Source: a virus
Reading direction: 5' to 3' (one strand)
Virus record (IMG/VR): IMGVR_UViG_3300037485_001687
Coordinates: 1 to 27,574 of that record
DNA length: 27,574 nucleotides
This document shows positions 1 through 8,093 of the stretch, one piece after another. A program made the translations under genes and the position numbers. The stretch's first letter is position 1, and each line of letters begins with the position of its first letter. A model generated the notes under the pieces. The model was not told where the DNA came from and did not search any database. It was given only the letters and a program-made list of their open reading frames with translations.

Positions 1-654
1 TGCGTAATTCAGAGGAGAAGGGCGTAAGATTCTTATTCCGGTGAAAGCGCCAGTATTTTGAATCTGCTTATCGCTACTATCAAAACGTGTATAGGTCATA
101 TCCTGAGAAATAAATTCAGGAACCCCAAATGTTGCAGATAGTAAACGAAGGATTACCCCTCTTTGTAATGCTTCGAGGTAAGCATTGAACTCAAAGTCGG
201 TGGCACCATTGAGCTCCATTACTTGTTTCAAATTTGAAAGTGTAACAAGTGAATGAAAGCTGCCATCATTAAAGTACCTTCCGCTTTTTGAGAATAGGTT
301 ATTTGTATTTAAAACGGGAGATCCTGCTGACTGTAACCAACCAACCCTGCCAAACAAAGCAGAAATCACCTGTGGATAGTTAAACCCATTTGTGTAATTG
401 CTGCTATATTGTAGCTGATATAAAGTGCCTATGGCAAAAACAAACCATTTCTCTCCATCTTCAAATGTGCTTCCAATCAATCGAAAGCCACCAGTAGAGA
501 TAACAGTGTAAAGCGCATAATCATAAGGGCCGTAACCCTGCTTGCTGATCCAAAGATCTTGTCCAGCTATGATTGAGATATTGCAATCCGTTGCCCCTGC
601 AACTGGATCGTAAATCCCGGCACCGCCTACTGTTATCTCAATTGGTTTGTTCAT
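1..654 (-). CDS. Probable virion structural protein, partial (3' end outside window)
   Basis: An open frame of 218 codons begins with ATG at 654 (MNKPIEITVGG) and reaches the left edge without a stop, so the C-terminus is missing. I do not recognise the family. The visible part has no signal peptide or membrane segment. It is rich in Gly, Ser, Thr and aromatic residues and looks beta-rich, for example around residues 40-75, as many phage head-completion or tail proteins do. It starts 2 bases after the stop of the signal-peptide gene at 657-1058 and lies downstream of the capsid gene, so it most likely belongs to the late structural operon. The assignment to the virion rests on position only. 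Confidence 0.6.
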   Translation of the reverse strand, partial: MNKPIEITVGGAGIYDPVAGATDCNISIIAGQDLWISKQGYGPYDYALYTVISTGGFRLIGSTFEDGEKWFVFAIGTLYQLQYSSNYTNGFNYPQVISALFGRVGWLQSAGSPVLNTNNLFSKSGRYFNDGSFHSLVTLSNLKQVMELNGATDFEFNAYLEALQRGVILRLLSATFGVPEFISQDMTYTRFDSSDKQIQNTGAFTGIRILRPSPLNYA

Positions 655-656
655 TT

Positions 657-1058
657 TTAGTCGTATTTACGAGCGACAAATCTGGTTAATGGAACGAGTA
701 AACAAGTACCGGAACTTATAAATTGAACTCGGTAGAAGTTTGCAAAAGGTGGTGTCCTCTTCCAGATTGCGGTATTAGTGACAGCATTGGTCAGTGTGAT
801 GCTATCAAGATTAGCGCTGTAATTAACTCCATCAAAGGATTCAGACAGATAAACCTTTCCGGCTGCAGTTCCTGAAATCCTTGTAACTATTGGGCTGATC
901 ACGATACCGTGATAGCCTGCAGTAGTTGCAATTACTTTGGTTGTGGTGTCCACATTGGTCAATGAATCGGCAGGCAATAACTGCAACGTAGTTCCACGTT
1001 GAGCATTTGCAATTCCGAAAGAAAGAACCAAGGCGAACAGCATTAGCAATTTTTTCAT
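657..1058 (-). CDS. Small protein with Sec signal peptide in the head-gene cluster
   Basis: The 133-residue product begins MKKLLMLFALVLSFGIANAQ, a textbook type I signal peptide: two lysines, a hydrophobic core at residues 4-16, and an A-N-A site before Gln20. The mature part of about 114 residues is Thr/Ser/Val rich and beta-like (TAAGKVYLSESFDG at about residues 64-77), with one cysteine and no membrane anchor. It lies 26 bases downstream of the capsid gene and 2 bases before the next structural gene, so it should be expressed late. Export of a protein encoded among virion genes is odd. It may act in the periplasm or on the cell surface, for example in superinfection exclusion or lysis, or it may be a decoration-like protein that acquired a leader. 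The family is not recognised. Confidence 0.75.
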   Translation of the reverse strand: MKKLLMLFALVLSFGIANAQRGTTLQLLPADSLTNVDTTTKVIATTAGYHGIVISPIVTRISGTAAGKVYLSESFDGVNYSANLDSITLTNAVTNTAIWKRTPPFANFYRVQFISSGTCLLVPLTRFVARKYD

Positions 1059-1084
1059 TTTACTTTTTCTTTTACAATGGTGAA

Positions 1085-2104
1085 TTAAGAGGTTTGTCCA
1101 AACTGAAGGATTACGCTATCAGTGCGGCCTGTGGTGAAGCTCAAAGGAGCTTTGTTGTAAGAAGTATCAAAAGAAACTTCAAACTCCAAAGAAACGTCCT
1201 GAGAATTACCGTTAGATGCACTGGTGTCAGCACGCTGAGCATAACCATGAACAGCAAAGGTGTATCCACCAAAACTGAATGTGCCGTAACCACCAACGAA
1301 ACTGTTGTAGTCTCCGTATCCATTTCTGTTTTGCTGTGGAATCCAGTTAAGAGCCGATGCGGACTGTGATGGCATTGCTAAAACGATACCATCTGCATAG
1401 TTGGCATCATTAAGCTCTACTGATTCAACAATACGAAGGCCAGCAAACTGGAATGCTGTGTTGGTTGCATTACCTGCACCCTGGGCAGCAAGCCTTTCAG
1501 CAGCTACTTGCATATTGCTATCCGCGATAACATCAATTTGTCCACCAAAATAGTTTTGGCGCATTACTGATTTCAAACGCTGATAAAACACAATAGCATT
1601 GGTTGCATCTATGTCGATAGCATTGGTTGCAGCAGTGAAAGTTCCGCCTTTAAGACCTGCTGGCTGCTGGGTGGCACGCTGGGCACGTAGATAAGCGATC
1701 GCTTCGGTTTCTTTGTCTTCCAATACGTTCATACAAGCCTGCACCATTTTATTGGCGAAAACAGTATTGAAATCAAATACGGATCTGTCAAGCAGCTTCA
1801 AAGAAATTGCGAACTTATCGGACTTGGTAGTCCAGTTAAGCGTTACTTTTTGGCTGTCATCAATAGTTCCGGTGTGATTGTGGGTTCTTGTAGAACCACT
1901 TGAACGCTTAGTGCGAGCAAGCAAATGGGCTTCAATAGCCCTGTCTTCCCTTGTGCGAAGGGTTTCGGCTCCGATGATGAGTGCATCATTTGAGGTCAAC
2001 AGCCCAAAGGCTGGTGCGGGCTTCATCCTCATTTCGGGATTTTCGTAAATTGCATTCACCATCGTTTGCGCGGTGAGCAAGTTCGATACATCGAAATTTG
2101 CCAT
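1085..2104 (-). CDS. Probable major capsid protein
   Basis: The product is 339 residues if translation starts at ATG 2104 (MANFDVSNLL). An ATG at 2224 in the same frame would add 40 Arg/Lys-rich residues, which I reject because MANFD is preceded by an A/T-rich leader typical of this phage. The length, the even alpha/beta composition, the lack of signals, and the position after a scaffold-like gene and behind its own terminator and leader all fit a major capsid protein. Segments such as DVIADSNMQVAAERL (about residues 186-200 of the short form) resemble the central part of phage capsid proteins. The fold cannot be confirmed by eye. Shell assembly on the portal and scaffold is the expected role. 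Confidence 0.7.
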   Translation of the reverse strand: MANFDVSNLLTAQTMVNAIYENPEMRMKPAPAFGLLTSNDALIIGAETLRTREDRAIEAHLLARTKRSSGSTRTHNHTGTIDDSQKVTLNWTTKSDKFAISLKLLDRSVFDFNTVFANKMVQACMNVLEDKETEAIAYLRAQRATQQPAGLKGGTFTAATNAIDIDATNAIVFYQRLKSVMRQNYFGGQIDVIADSNMQVAAERLAAQGAGNATNTAFQFAGLRIVESVELNDANYADGIVLAMPSQSASALNWIPQQNRNGYGDYNSFVGGYGTFSFGGYTFAVHGYAQRADTSASNGNSQDVSLEFEVSFDTSYNKAPLSFTTGRTDSVILQFGQTS

Positions 2105-2251
2105 TATTAAAAATTTAAAATGTTTTGAAAAGTGGTTGAGGTCTTTGTGGGCGGCGTCTTGCCCTGGTGTTGCCCTGCGTCTTGGGCGGTTAGCTTTTGA
2201 GCGATATCTTGCTCTGTAGAGCACAATATTAAAACAAATAATTCAAAGTAA
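2105..2251 (-). promoter_or_regulatory. Possible promoter and 130-nt leader of the capsid gene
   Basis: On the minus strand, TTACTTTG (2251-2244) matches the Bacteroidota -7 box TAnnTTTG at five of its six fixed positions. No well-spaced -33 box is seen. Transcription from here would give a leader of about 130 nt before the ATG at 2104. The leader holds a twice-repeated CAAGACGC and a twice-repeated AGGGCAA (about 2145-2195) that could fold. A separate promoter would make sense because a terminator lies just upstream. Confidence 0.3.
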
Positions 2252-2276
2252 TAAAAATTACAACTTTATTTTTTTG

Positions 2277-2310
2277 CAAATAAAAAGCCTCCTGTAGAAA
2301 CAAGAGGCTT
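2277..2310 (-). terminator. Rho-independent terminator between scaffold and capsid genes
   Basis: On the minus strand AAGCCTC (2310-2304) pairs perfectly with GAGGCTT (2291-2285). TGT/ACA inside the loop can extend the stem, and the T-rich run TTTTTATTT follows. It sits 33 bases after the stop of the scaffold-like gene at 2343 and would separate its message from that of the capsid gene. Confidence 0.75.
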
Positions 2311-2342
2311 ACCCTTAAATAAACAATCTATGAAAACAATCT

Positions 2343-3158
2343 TTAGCTCATTACAAAGCCATCCACTTTTGCGGCTTCCTGTACTGCTTGGCTGAACTCT
2401 TGGCCAAGTAAACTTTTTCCTTCTGCAGTAAATTTTGCCTTTAATGCAGTGAGTGAACTGGCTGATGCACCGCCTCCATCACCTGCACCACGTCCGCCAG
2501 CACCGCCACCTTCAACCGGCGCTAACTTCTTTTCTGCTATGAAAGCACTGATCACATCTTTTGGAGCTGTTGCATTACCAAGTTTATCAGTAAGCTTTGC
2601 GCCTGCTTTGTAAAACACGGTTTTGCCGTCTTCCATTTTTGCCTCATAGCCAGATGCTTTCATTAACTGAATAACATCATCTGCACCAAGGGCAGGGCCT
2701 TTATCACCAAAAGAAGGGATGTGCTGATACAGCTCACTGTTTACACGAATGCCATTAATTTCAGCATCTTTGGCTGCAATCTGAGATTCGTAGTCCGATA
2801 CGGTTGTGGTAAGGGTGGCTACTTTCGTTTCCAACTCCCTTACTTTTTTATCAGGCTCAATCTTTGCATCAGCAATTACCTTTGCGGCTTTTGCTTCAAG
2901 CAGTGCTGCAACAGTTTTACCGGTAAATTCAAGCCCTTCAGCTTTTTTTACGGCATCAACTTCCATTTCAATGCCGGCAGCTTTACCTTCTTTGTAGCTG
3001 TTGTTCTTCAGCGTCTTTAAATCTGATTCGCTGAAAGTCTGAAGATTGGCATCTATTTCAATATCTGTTTCAGTTTCGGCTTTTATAGCTGCTTCGAGGT
3101 CTGCCTTTTTGATTTTAAGCAGTGTGGCAATCTGCTCCAATGTTTGGTTTTTAAGCAT
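2343..3158 (-). CDS. Probable head scaffolding protein
   Basis: The start chosen is ATG 3158 (MLKNQTLEQIATLL), giving 271 residues and an 8-base overlap with the stop of the upstream gene. The open frame extends to 3260, but that part encodes low-complexity residues overlapping the upstream gene. The N-terminal third is acidic and helical. Residues about 75-140 form a Lys/Glu/Ala-rich heptad-like coiled coil (KKVRELETKVATL). A Gly-rich linker (about residues 220-235) precedes a short helical C-terminus. Coiled coil plus flexible linker, directly upstream of the capsid gene and downstream of the portal, is the usual make-up of a phage scaffold. No protease catalytic triad is visible, so a fused maturation protease is not supported. 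Confidence 0.6.
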   Translation of the reverse strand: MLKNQTLEQIATLLKIKKADLEAAIKAETETDIEIDANLQTFSESDLKTLKNNSYKEGKAAGIEMEVDAVKKAEGLEFTGKTVAALLEAKAAKVIADAKIEPDKKVRELETKVATLTTTVSDYESQIAAKDAEINGIRVNSELYQHIPSFGDKGPALGADDVIQLMKASGYEAKMEDGKTVFYKAGAKLTDKLGNATAPKDVISAFIAEKKLAPVEGGGAGGRGAGDGGGASASSLTALKAKFTAEGKSLLGQEFSQAVQEAAKVDGFVMS

Positions 3159-3453
3159 CTGCTTTGGTTTCAGGTGATAGATACATGATTGACTGGAGTC
3201 CATCGGATGAGGCGGAACCAGCGTTGAGTACATCAGCTTCTTCTTGTGTAATCTTAACACAAGAGCGCAGAAGTTTGTTTTTTACCCATTCGCCTTTTTC
3301 CTTTTCCATCCTCCACTCCTCAAAGTGTGCAGCCTTTTCAGGTTGTGCTGATTGTGGTTGATCTTGCACAATTTCCTTTTCAGGTTGTGCTGATTGTGGT
3401 TGATCTTGCACAATTTCCTTTTCAGGTTGTGCTGATTGTGGTTGCTTTCCCAT
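3151..3453 (-). CDS. Small hypothetical protein with 14-residue tandem repeats
   Basis: The 100-residue product begins MGKQPQSAQPEK and carries nearly three copies of a 14-residue unit (QPQSAQPEKEIVQD) at residues 4-40, followed by a charged helical segment (EEWRMEKEKGEW) and a C-terminus containing VKITQEEADVLNA. The repeat part is probably disordered and extended; the rest may be a small folded domain. It ends 8 bases inside the start of the scaffold gene, suggesting translational coupling. No family is recognised. The downstream half resembles small proteins that accompany portal and scaffold genes in Bacteroidota phages, but this is an impression only. Confidence 0.65.
   Translation of the reverse strand: MGKQPQSAQPEKEIVQDQPQSAQPEKEIVQDQPQSAQPEKAAHFEEWRMEKEKGEWVKNKLLRSCVKITQEEADVLNAGSASSDGLQSIMYLSPETKADA
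3333..3444. repeat. 42-bp in-frame tandem repeat, 2.7 copies
   Basis: A 28-bp stretch starting ccttttcagg occurs at 3333-3360, 3375-3402 and 3417-3444, with identical 14-bp spacers between copies, giving an exact 42-bp period. The period is a multiple of three, so changes in copy number lengthen or shorten the encoded 14-residue repeat without breaking the frame. The copies look identical at nucleotide level, which points to recent expansion. Confidence 0.95.
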
Positions 3454-3465
3454 TTTTATTGAGGT

Positions 3466-3768
3466 TTATTGATTACTTTGTTTTTCCGCATGAGATTTTA
3501 CAGCATTAATGTAAAGTGATAGCCCCTGAACATTAAACTCTTTATAAATCTTCTTCATTTTGCGGTGATGATTTATTGAAATTCTCACAGGTTGGCGGAC
3601 AAGATATCTTTCTGAAGGCAGAACGGGTTTGTTATCTTCAGTTTTCATTAGCTCTAACTCCTCAATCATTTCAGCGCCAGTCATTATGTGCTTTTCGCAA
3701 GTGTTGCGCATGATAATGGGAAGTTCTTCCGCTACTTTCCTGATTTGTTTTACAATATTTTTCTTCAT
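3466..3768 (-). CDS. Hypothetical protein between portal and scaffold genes
   Basis: A 100-residue, basic and largely helical protein (MKKNIVKQIRKVAEELPI). There is no signal peptide, membrane segment or recognisable motif. It has a His/Lys/Arg-rich middle (ISINHHRKMKKIYKEF, about residues 64-79). It begins 8 bases downstream of the portal gene stop and ends 12 bases before the next start, so it is part of the head operon. Genes of this size here often encode head-assembly helpers, but nothing in the sequence shows this directly. Confidence 0.65.
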   Translation of the reverse strand: MKKNIVKQIRKVAEELPIIMRNTCEKHIMTGAEMIEELELMKTEDNKPVLPSERYLVRQPVRISINHHRKMKKIYKEFNVQGLSLYINAVKSHAEKQSNQ

Positions 3769-3776
3769 AAAATTGA

Positions 3777-5432
3777 TTACTGAATTTGTGTAGGCTCTGG
3801 TGCCATTTCCTGCGCTGCCGCATATTCTTTCAATTTATCTCTGAGCTGCTGCTCATCCAATGCCGTCAATTCTGCCTGACTGAGCATTGAAAGCCATTCA
3901 CTGTAAAAGATTTTCTGATTGAGAACTAACGGCCCAACTCCAAGCGCCTTTACCTTCTCCGCTGTCATGTGTACAAATGGCTCAACCTTGGTAAGCTTCT
4001 GCATTATGTATAATTTCACGGGATCAGTTCCGTATTTCGCCTCGTAATAATCATACAGCATATCATCAAGTGCGCTAATAGCAACACCTTTGAGTTTGGC
4101 ATCCTGATACTTTTCCCACAACACATCAGGGCCTTCAAGCATAAACCTTCTGCCATAATTTACAGATGATCCTTTGTAACCGGGCTGTATGTTTACAGCT
4201 ACAGACAAATCAACGAGGAATTTGTGCCGCTTCTCAGCCATTCTTGCCACTATTTCAAGCACATCCGCCTCAGGCTTTATATCCTGGACAATCTGAGTAG
4301 CGGTCTTGATCCCTTCCTGCTTCACATCAGCCTGTACCCCCCATCTTGTGTACCTCATCAATGATTCGAGCATCTCCATGCTTTCGCCAGCTATCTTGTG
4401 GTAAACCTCAGATGGCGATACATAACCGGCAACATTGGGCGTTAATACCTGCTCATCCTTTGATGGCCATTCGAGCAGCTTAATATCCGATACCTTACTC
4501 ATGAAGTTCTTACCGGTTCCCTTGCAATCAGGGCAGTCCTTGCCATCCACATACTTCGTGCCGCCACAAGTTGAGCAGCTATCTGCATACTCCCAATACT
4601 TTGGATAAGCATGAAGGAAATCATGTGTAGTTTTAATGCTGCCCTTTAAAAGAAATTCATCGGCCAGCTCAATCACCTGATCAAAGAATGACATCATCAT
4701 TCCACTATTACTCTCGCTTAGGATATCGCTATTGAGTATAGCCGGCACCTTGCCGAAATAGTTTGGTAATGGAGAATGCAGTGTTACCGATTCATCTTCA
4801 ACCTTAACATAAACATCCTGGGCATCATCAACAAGCCTGTAAACCGTATCATCCTCTTTCAATCCAACAGCTTTCCTCTCTTTCTTGCTCGTTACAAAGA
4901 ACACGAACTCAACCTGAGAGCCATTGCATAGGTATTCGTGGATATTGGCAACCGATTTGAAGGTGGGGTAGCATATTGAATTACCCATCTGCTTCTGCCT
5001 TTCTGCCTCCTTAGCAGGGAACAGCTCCATCATCATTATACCCATTGGATCATCAATCATTCTATACCGCCACATACTACTTAGCACATCTTTTACACTC
5101 ATGCCGCTGCGGATATTGGATGCAACCTGCCTTGCTTTATCCTCTTGCTCCCCTTCGAGGTTATAATAAACAGATCCGCCTCTTGCAGTAAACACTTTAT
5201 CGAGTGGGCGGCTGAGGCGGGTAAATAAATCCCTGTTACTTTTTGCGTACTTAACCCTAAGCGTCTGCAATGCCGGAGCTTCAAAACCTCCAATAACAGG
5301 CAGGTAGGTATTCATTTCTTCACCATAGAGATGCATTCGCATCTTTTGCCGGTATTCCCTGGCTTTAATCAGCGTTGCAGCCGATTGATTTTCTTTCAAA
5401 ACATTTTTAATCTGATCAATGGTTAGTATCAT
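3777..5432 (-). CDS. Probable portal protein with an inserted DnaJ-like zinc finger
   Basis: The 551-residue product follows the large terminase gene by 11 bases and precedes the scaffold and capsid genes, the standard place and size for a portal. The portal forms the ring through which DNA is packaged. The N-terminal half is mixed alpha/beta; the C-terminal half is helical (about 330-430), ending in a charged helix and a Gln/Pro tail. At residues 286-303 there is a Cys4 cluster, C286xxCGG and C300xxCKG, in the CxxCxG style of DnaJ zinc fingers. I see no such element in classical portals. The portal call rests on synteny and length, as no strongly diagnostic portal motif can be read by eye. 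Confidence 0.7.
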   Translation of the reverse strand: MILTIDQIKNVLKENQSAATLIKAREYRQKMRMHLYGEEMNTYLPVIGGFEAPALQTLRVKYAKSNRDLFTRLSRPLDKVFTARGGSVYYNLEGEQEDKARQVASNIRSGMSVKDVLSSMWRYRMIDDPMGIMMMELFPAKEAERQKQMGNSICYPTFKSVANIHEYLCNGSQVEFVFFVTSKKERKAVGLKEDDTVYRLVDDAQDVYVKVEDESVTLHSPLPNYFGKVPAILNSDILSESNSGMMMSFFDQVIELADEFLLKGSIKTTHDFLHAYPKYWEYADSCSTCGGTKYVDGKDCPDCKGTGKNFMSKVSDIKLLEWPSKDEQVLTPNVAGYVSPSEVYHKIAGESMEMLESLMRYTRWGVQADVKQEGIKTATQIVQDIKPEADVLEIVARMAEKRHKFLVDLSVAVNIQPGYKGSSVNYGRRFMLEGPDVLWEKYQDAKLKGVAISALDDMLYDYYEAKYGTDPVKLYIMQKLTKVEPFVHMTAEKVKALGVGPLVLNQKIFYSEWLSMLSQAELTALDEQQLRDKLKEYAAAQEMAPEPTQIQ

Positions 5433-5443
5433 TGAGATAATTT

Positions 5444-6889
5444 TTAATTTAATCTTGGCACCGCAATACTTCCCGTTTTCCTTCTCCTTCCCTTAAATGC
5501 TACAAACTCTTTTTCAAGTACGGTGGTTATGAAATATCTTTTTGCATCTGAACAGTGCCCGTGCGGCTCAAAAGTCACGCCTGTTTCCTTATCCTTTTCC
5601 TTGGCTTTCAACATCCTGCCTTCTGCATCCTCTTTTACGATAATGTAATCCTCGATGCTTCCAAAACACATATCGCTCACCTCAATACTCCATCCCTCAT
5701 GGTTGTTTTCGTAGATGGCATTGATAAAATCAGCACTTAGCGAAACTTCCGGTGCCGACCTCTGAACCCTGCTCACAACAGAAAATCCTAAATCTTTGAG
5801 CGTACTTATGTACTTATCAAAGAAACTGGCGTTGTTCGCATCGATGGTTGAACGCTTCCCAGCAGATGGATCTCCATACACAAAAACCGTGTCTGAATAA
5901 CCAATTGAGTGCAACCAATCCGCAAACTGCTTCGCTGCTTTGGGCGCATTATTTGCCGGGCTTCTGCTCAAAATCTCATGAACCTGCGATAATCTCTTTT
6001 CCGCCACACTTATCTGCCAAACAATCTGCGTTACATAAGGATTCACGTTTTCATCAAGTGATACGTGAATGGTTGTATCCTTTCTGGGCTTCAATGGCTT
6101 TACATGCTTAGACTCATCGAAGCACTTCCAGAACTCACCACCGGTTCTAATTGCTCCCCATTCGCCGTTTGCTATTGCATTGAGTACAGCAGCATTGCCA
6201 TTAGCAATAAGCTGTAGCGATTTGTAATACTCCTCCTGATTGATGAAGTAGTTACCGGTATAATTCGCTTTCAATGTAGCCACCTGCCCGGTATAGCCGC
6301 CATCAAAGAATATCTTTCGGATCCAGTGGCTTTGATAAATCTTCTCGGTATTGAATGCACCGTAAAACTGTGTGGCAGCTTTCTCAGTCCTTAACCTGGA
6401 GAAGATAAACCCAAAATCCTCAAATGTAAACTGGTCGAACTCCTCGCAAAAAAAGTGTGTAGGATCCTTAATTGATTTTAAAGAAGCTGCATCACTGGCC
6501 CCGAATGGAATTAACTCGTTGCCGTTTTTCTTGCAAAGGATTCGCATCGAACCGTTTGGCTTATCAGAATAAACAAAGAACTTTTCGAGCTTTCGCTCTT
6601 TTATGCGGTCAGTGAAAGTCTTATGTACCGTGTTACGAACTGTATCTAAAACTTTCCTTCCGAAATAACCCCTGAAATACTTATCATCCAAACACTTATT
6701 CAAAAACAAGTCAACTATGAAAACCGATTTCCCTGAACCATAACTACCATAAAACAGCGTTACCTTGCTATTATTCTCAATCCAGGGTATGAAGCAATCA
6801 TTCACTATCCAGTTGCCCCAATAGGCTTCAATAACCTTTTTCACTTCTGGCGGTTGGTGCCTGAATGCACTCGCCAGTACTACGTTCAC
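5444..6889 (-). CDS. terL: Terminase large subunit (packaging ATPase/nuclease)
   Basis: The 481-residue product starts at a GTG (6889) that overlaps the small-subunit stop; no nearby ATG exists. The ATPase domain shows a Walker A loop, GSYGSGKS, at residues 48-55 and a Walker B strand, THFFCEEFD, at 144-152 with adjacent acidic residues E149/E150. The nuclease half shows the three spaced acidic positions expected of an RNase H-like terminase nuclease: D279 (SLDEN), D340 (VYGDP) and D448 (CSDAKRY). It would pump DNA into the prohead and cut the concatemer, working with the portal encoded 11 bases downstream and the small subunit upstream. Length is normal for the family. Confidence 0.93.
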   Translation of the reverse strand: MNVVLASAFRHQPPEVKKVIEAYWGNWIVNDCFIPWIENNSKVTLFYGSYGSGKSVFIVDLFLNKCLDDKYFRGYFGRKVLDTVRNTVHKTFTDRIKERKLEKFFVYSDKPNGSMRILCKKNGNELIPFGASDAASLKSIKDPTHFFCEEFDQFTFEDFGFIFSRLRTEKAATQFYGAFNTEKIYQSHWIRKIFFDGGYTGQVATLKANYTGNYFINQEEYYKSLQLIANGNAAVLNAIANGEWGAIRTGGEFWKCFDESKHVKPLKPRKDTTIHVSLDENVNPYVTQIVWQISVAEKRLSQVHEILSRSPANNAPKAAKQFADWLHSIGYSDTVFVYGDPSAGKRSTIDANNASFFDKYISTLKDLGFSVVSRVQRSAPEVSLSADFINAIYENNHEGWSIEVSDMCFGSIEDYIIVKEDAEGRMLKAKEKDKETGVTFEPHGHCSDAKRYFITTVLEKEFVAFKGRRRKTGSIAVPRLN

Positions 6890-7422
6890 GATTTACCTCC
6901 GCTCTTATTAACTGCTCTTATCAATTCCTCGTATTGTTTTGGACTCAAAGGCGGCGCAACATCATTACCATCCTTATCGGTATTAGCCACTTTAGTAGGG
7001 GCGTAATCGCCTTCCATCCTGTTGAGTTCAGCTATTGCAGATATCCTGGTCTTTTCATCCGCTGGATTAGAAACCGGTATCATTTGCATTTTCTTTTGTT
7101 CAGGATTCCAGAATGGGCGTTTTAATGTGATTTCAATCTCGCCAAGTATCATTTTGGTAAGGTATTCTTTTCGTTCTGCGGCTGAAATGATGTGATATTT
7201 TCGTGTTTCTACTTCCGTTTCTGTCAGTAAGGCTTTTCTTTCAGATTGGCGCGCAGTGTGGATTTCAAAGGCATTTTTCCAATGGCGGCAAAAAGTTCTG
7301 TCGGTAAACAGATATTTACCGACAATCTTTCTCATGGTTTGGTTAAAAGTCAGTCCTTTTTCTATGTGAAGGATGATTTCCTCAACCACTTTAACGGTCT
7401 TCGCTGTTTTAGATGATGCCAT
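6886..7422 (-). CDS. terS: Probable terminase small subunit
   Basis: A 178-residue protein. The N-terminal part (residues about 10-55) looks like a helix-turn-helix that could bind the packaging site (EKGLTFNQTMRKIVGKYL). A long helical centre (about 60-95) could mediate oligomer formation, and the C-terminus is flexible, with Pro-rich LSPKQYEELIRAV at about 158-170. Its stop TGA overlaps the GTG start of the large subunit, the usual coupling of terS and terL. Recognition of phage DNA ends is the expected role. No single motif is decisive, so the call combines size, predicted secondary structure and position. Confidence 0.8.
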   Translation of the reverse strand: MASSKTAKTVKVVEEIILHIEKGLTFNQTMRKIVGKYLFTDRTFCRHWKNAFEIHTARQSERKALLTETEVETRKYHIISAAERKEYLTKMILGEIEITLKRPFWNPEQKKMQMIPVSNPADEKTRISAIAELNRMEGDYAPTKVANTDKDGNDVAPPLSPKQYEELIRAVNKSGGKS

Positions 7423-7461
7423 GTTGCAATCAAAGTTATAAAAAATATTACTTGCGTTGTA

Positions 7462-7716
7462 TTAAAAATTTAAATTTTTAGCCCATTTGTTTTCATCAAA
7501 GAATCCGTTGGTCTCAAAGTTCCAGTTAAAATCCCTATCCGGTTCAACAGGCGGCTTTGCTTTTTCTTTTACGATGCGGGGAGTGATGCCTCTTAGTCTT
7601 AAACGTACACGCTCTTTGGCGATGTTCATTACATCGGCTATTTGTTCTGGGGTAAGCCCTTTGGAGTGGAGTAGGAAGATGTTATCTACTTGTGGCTGGG
7701 TGAGGGGTTTTGCCAT
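7462..7716 (-). CDS. Small helix-turn-helix protein upstream of terminase
   Basis: An 84-residue protein. Residues 6-42 (QPQVDNIFLLHSKGLTPEQI onward) read as a homeodomain-like or sigma-4-like helix-turn-helix: a first helix, then a second and a recognition helix around NIAKERVRLRL. The C-terminal 40 residues are polar and aromatic with no visible fold. It lies 39 bases before the small terminase, so it could be a late-gene regulator or a second DNA-recognition factor for packaging. Its leader contains a 15-nt motif and a 33-nt hairpin-like element shared with other genes in the window. Confidence 0.7.
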   Translation of the reverse strand: MAKPLTQPQVDNIFLLHSKGLTPEQIADVMNIAKERVRLRLRGITPRIVKEKAKPPVEPDRDFNWNFETNGFFDENKWAKNLNF

Positions 7717-7730
7717 ATCTTATTTTTAAA

Positions 7731-7763
7731 GGTTTACTTTTCGGCTGTATGGAGCAGGGTGTT
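7731..7763 (-). repeat. Copy 1 of a 33-nt hairpin-like leader element
   Basis: Read on the minus strand this element runs from AACACCCTGC to AAAAGTAAACC and aligns without gaps to 8182-8150, with 24 of 33 bases equal. The central stem of copy 2 is only partly kept here (three adjacent pairs, one of them T-A changed to C-G). It ends 15 bases before the ATG of the gene at 7716. Confidence 0.5.
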
Positions 7764-7768
7764 GGCTA

Positions 7769-8044
7769 CTATATTACACTCTGCGAATTGGCAGCACACC
7801 ATTTGTTATACTTTTTCATTGCTGATTTTTCACTCATTGCAATTACTTCAAGTGTTCCAAAACTTTCTTTAAAGACATATTTTTTACAGCCTTTAGGAAT
7901 TGGTGAATTTTTAGGGCGTGTACCAATATCCTTGTTTTTACGCTTTTCTTTATCTTCATAACGAAATCCATCTACTTGCCCAAGCCCACCAAGCATTAAA
8001 GCCATTGTTGCTAAAGCACCCATTTTACCTTTTGAAATTCCCAT
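7769..8044 (-). CDS. Hypothetical basic protein
   Basis: A 91-residue protein (MGISKGKMGALATMAL). The N-terminal 20 residues are Gly/Met/Ala/Leu rich and mildly hydrophobic, followed by a highly basic, probably disordered stretch (KEKRKNKDIGTRPKNS, about 32-47). The C-terminal half (KKYVFKESFGTLEVIAMSEK) looks like a small alpha/beta unit ending with a helix. Small proteins with such ends are frequent in Bacteroidota phages, but the function is unknown. Its 158-base leader carries possible alternative RNA structures. Confidence 0.65.
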   Translation of the reverse strand: MGISKGKMGALATMALMLGGLGQVDGFRYEDKEKRKNKDIGTRPKNSPIPKGCKKYVFKESFGTLEVIAMSEKSAMKKYNKWCAANSQSVI

Positions 8045-8093
8045 AGTATTTATTTTGACAGTTAATAATCCGAAACTTCTTATTACGCCTTAT

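Noticed and set aside
1007-1369. Plus-strand open frame opposite the capsid and signal-peptide genes
   Set aside because: It crosses the ends of two good minus-strand genes and shows no motif.
2105-2224. 40-residue N-terminal extension of the capsid protein
   Set aside because: Arg/Lys-rich, repetitive and unlike a capsid N-terminus; ATG 2104 has the better leader.
3333-3444. CRISPR-like array
   Set aside because: Spacers of 14 bp are identical to each other and the units are in frame in a protein, so this is a coding tandem repeat.
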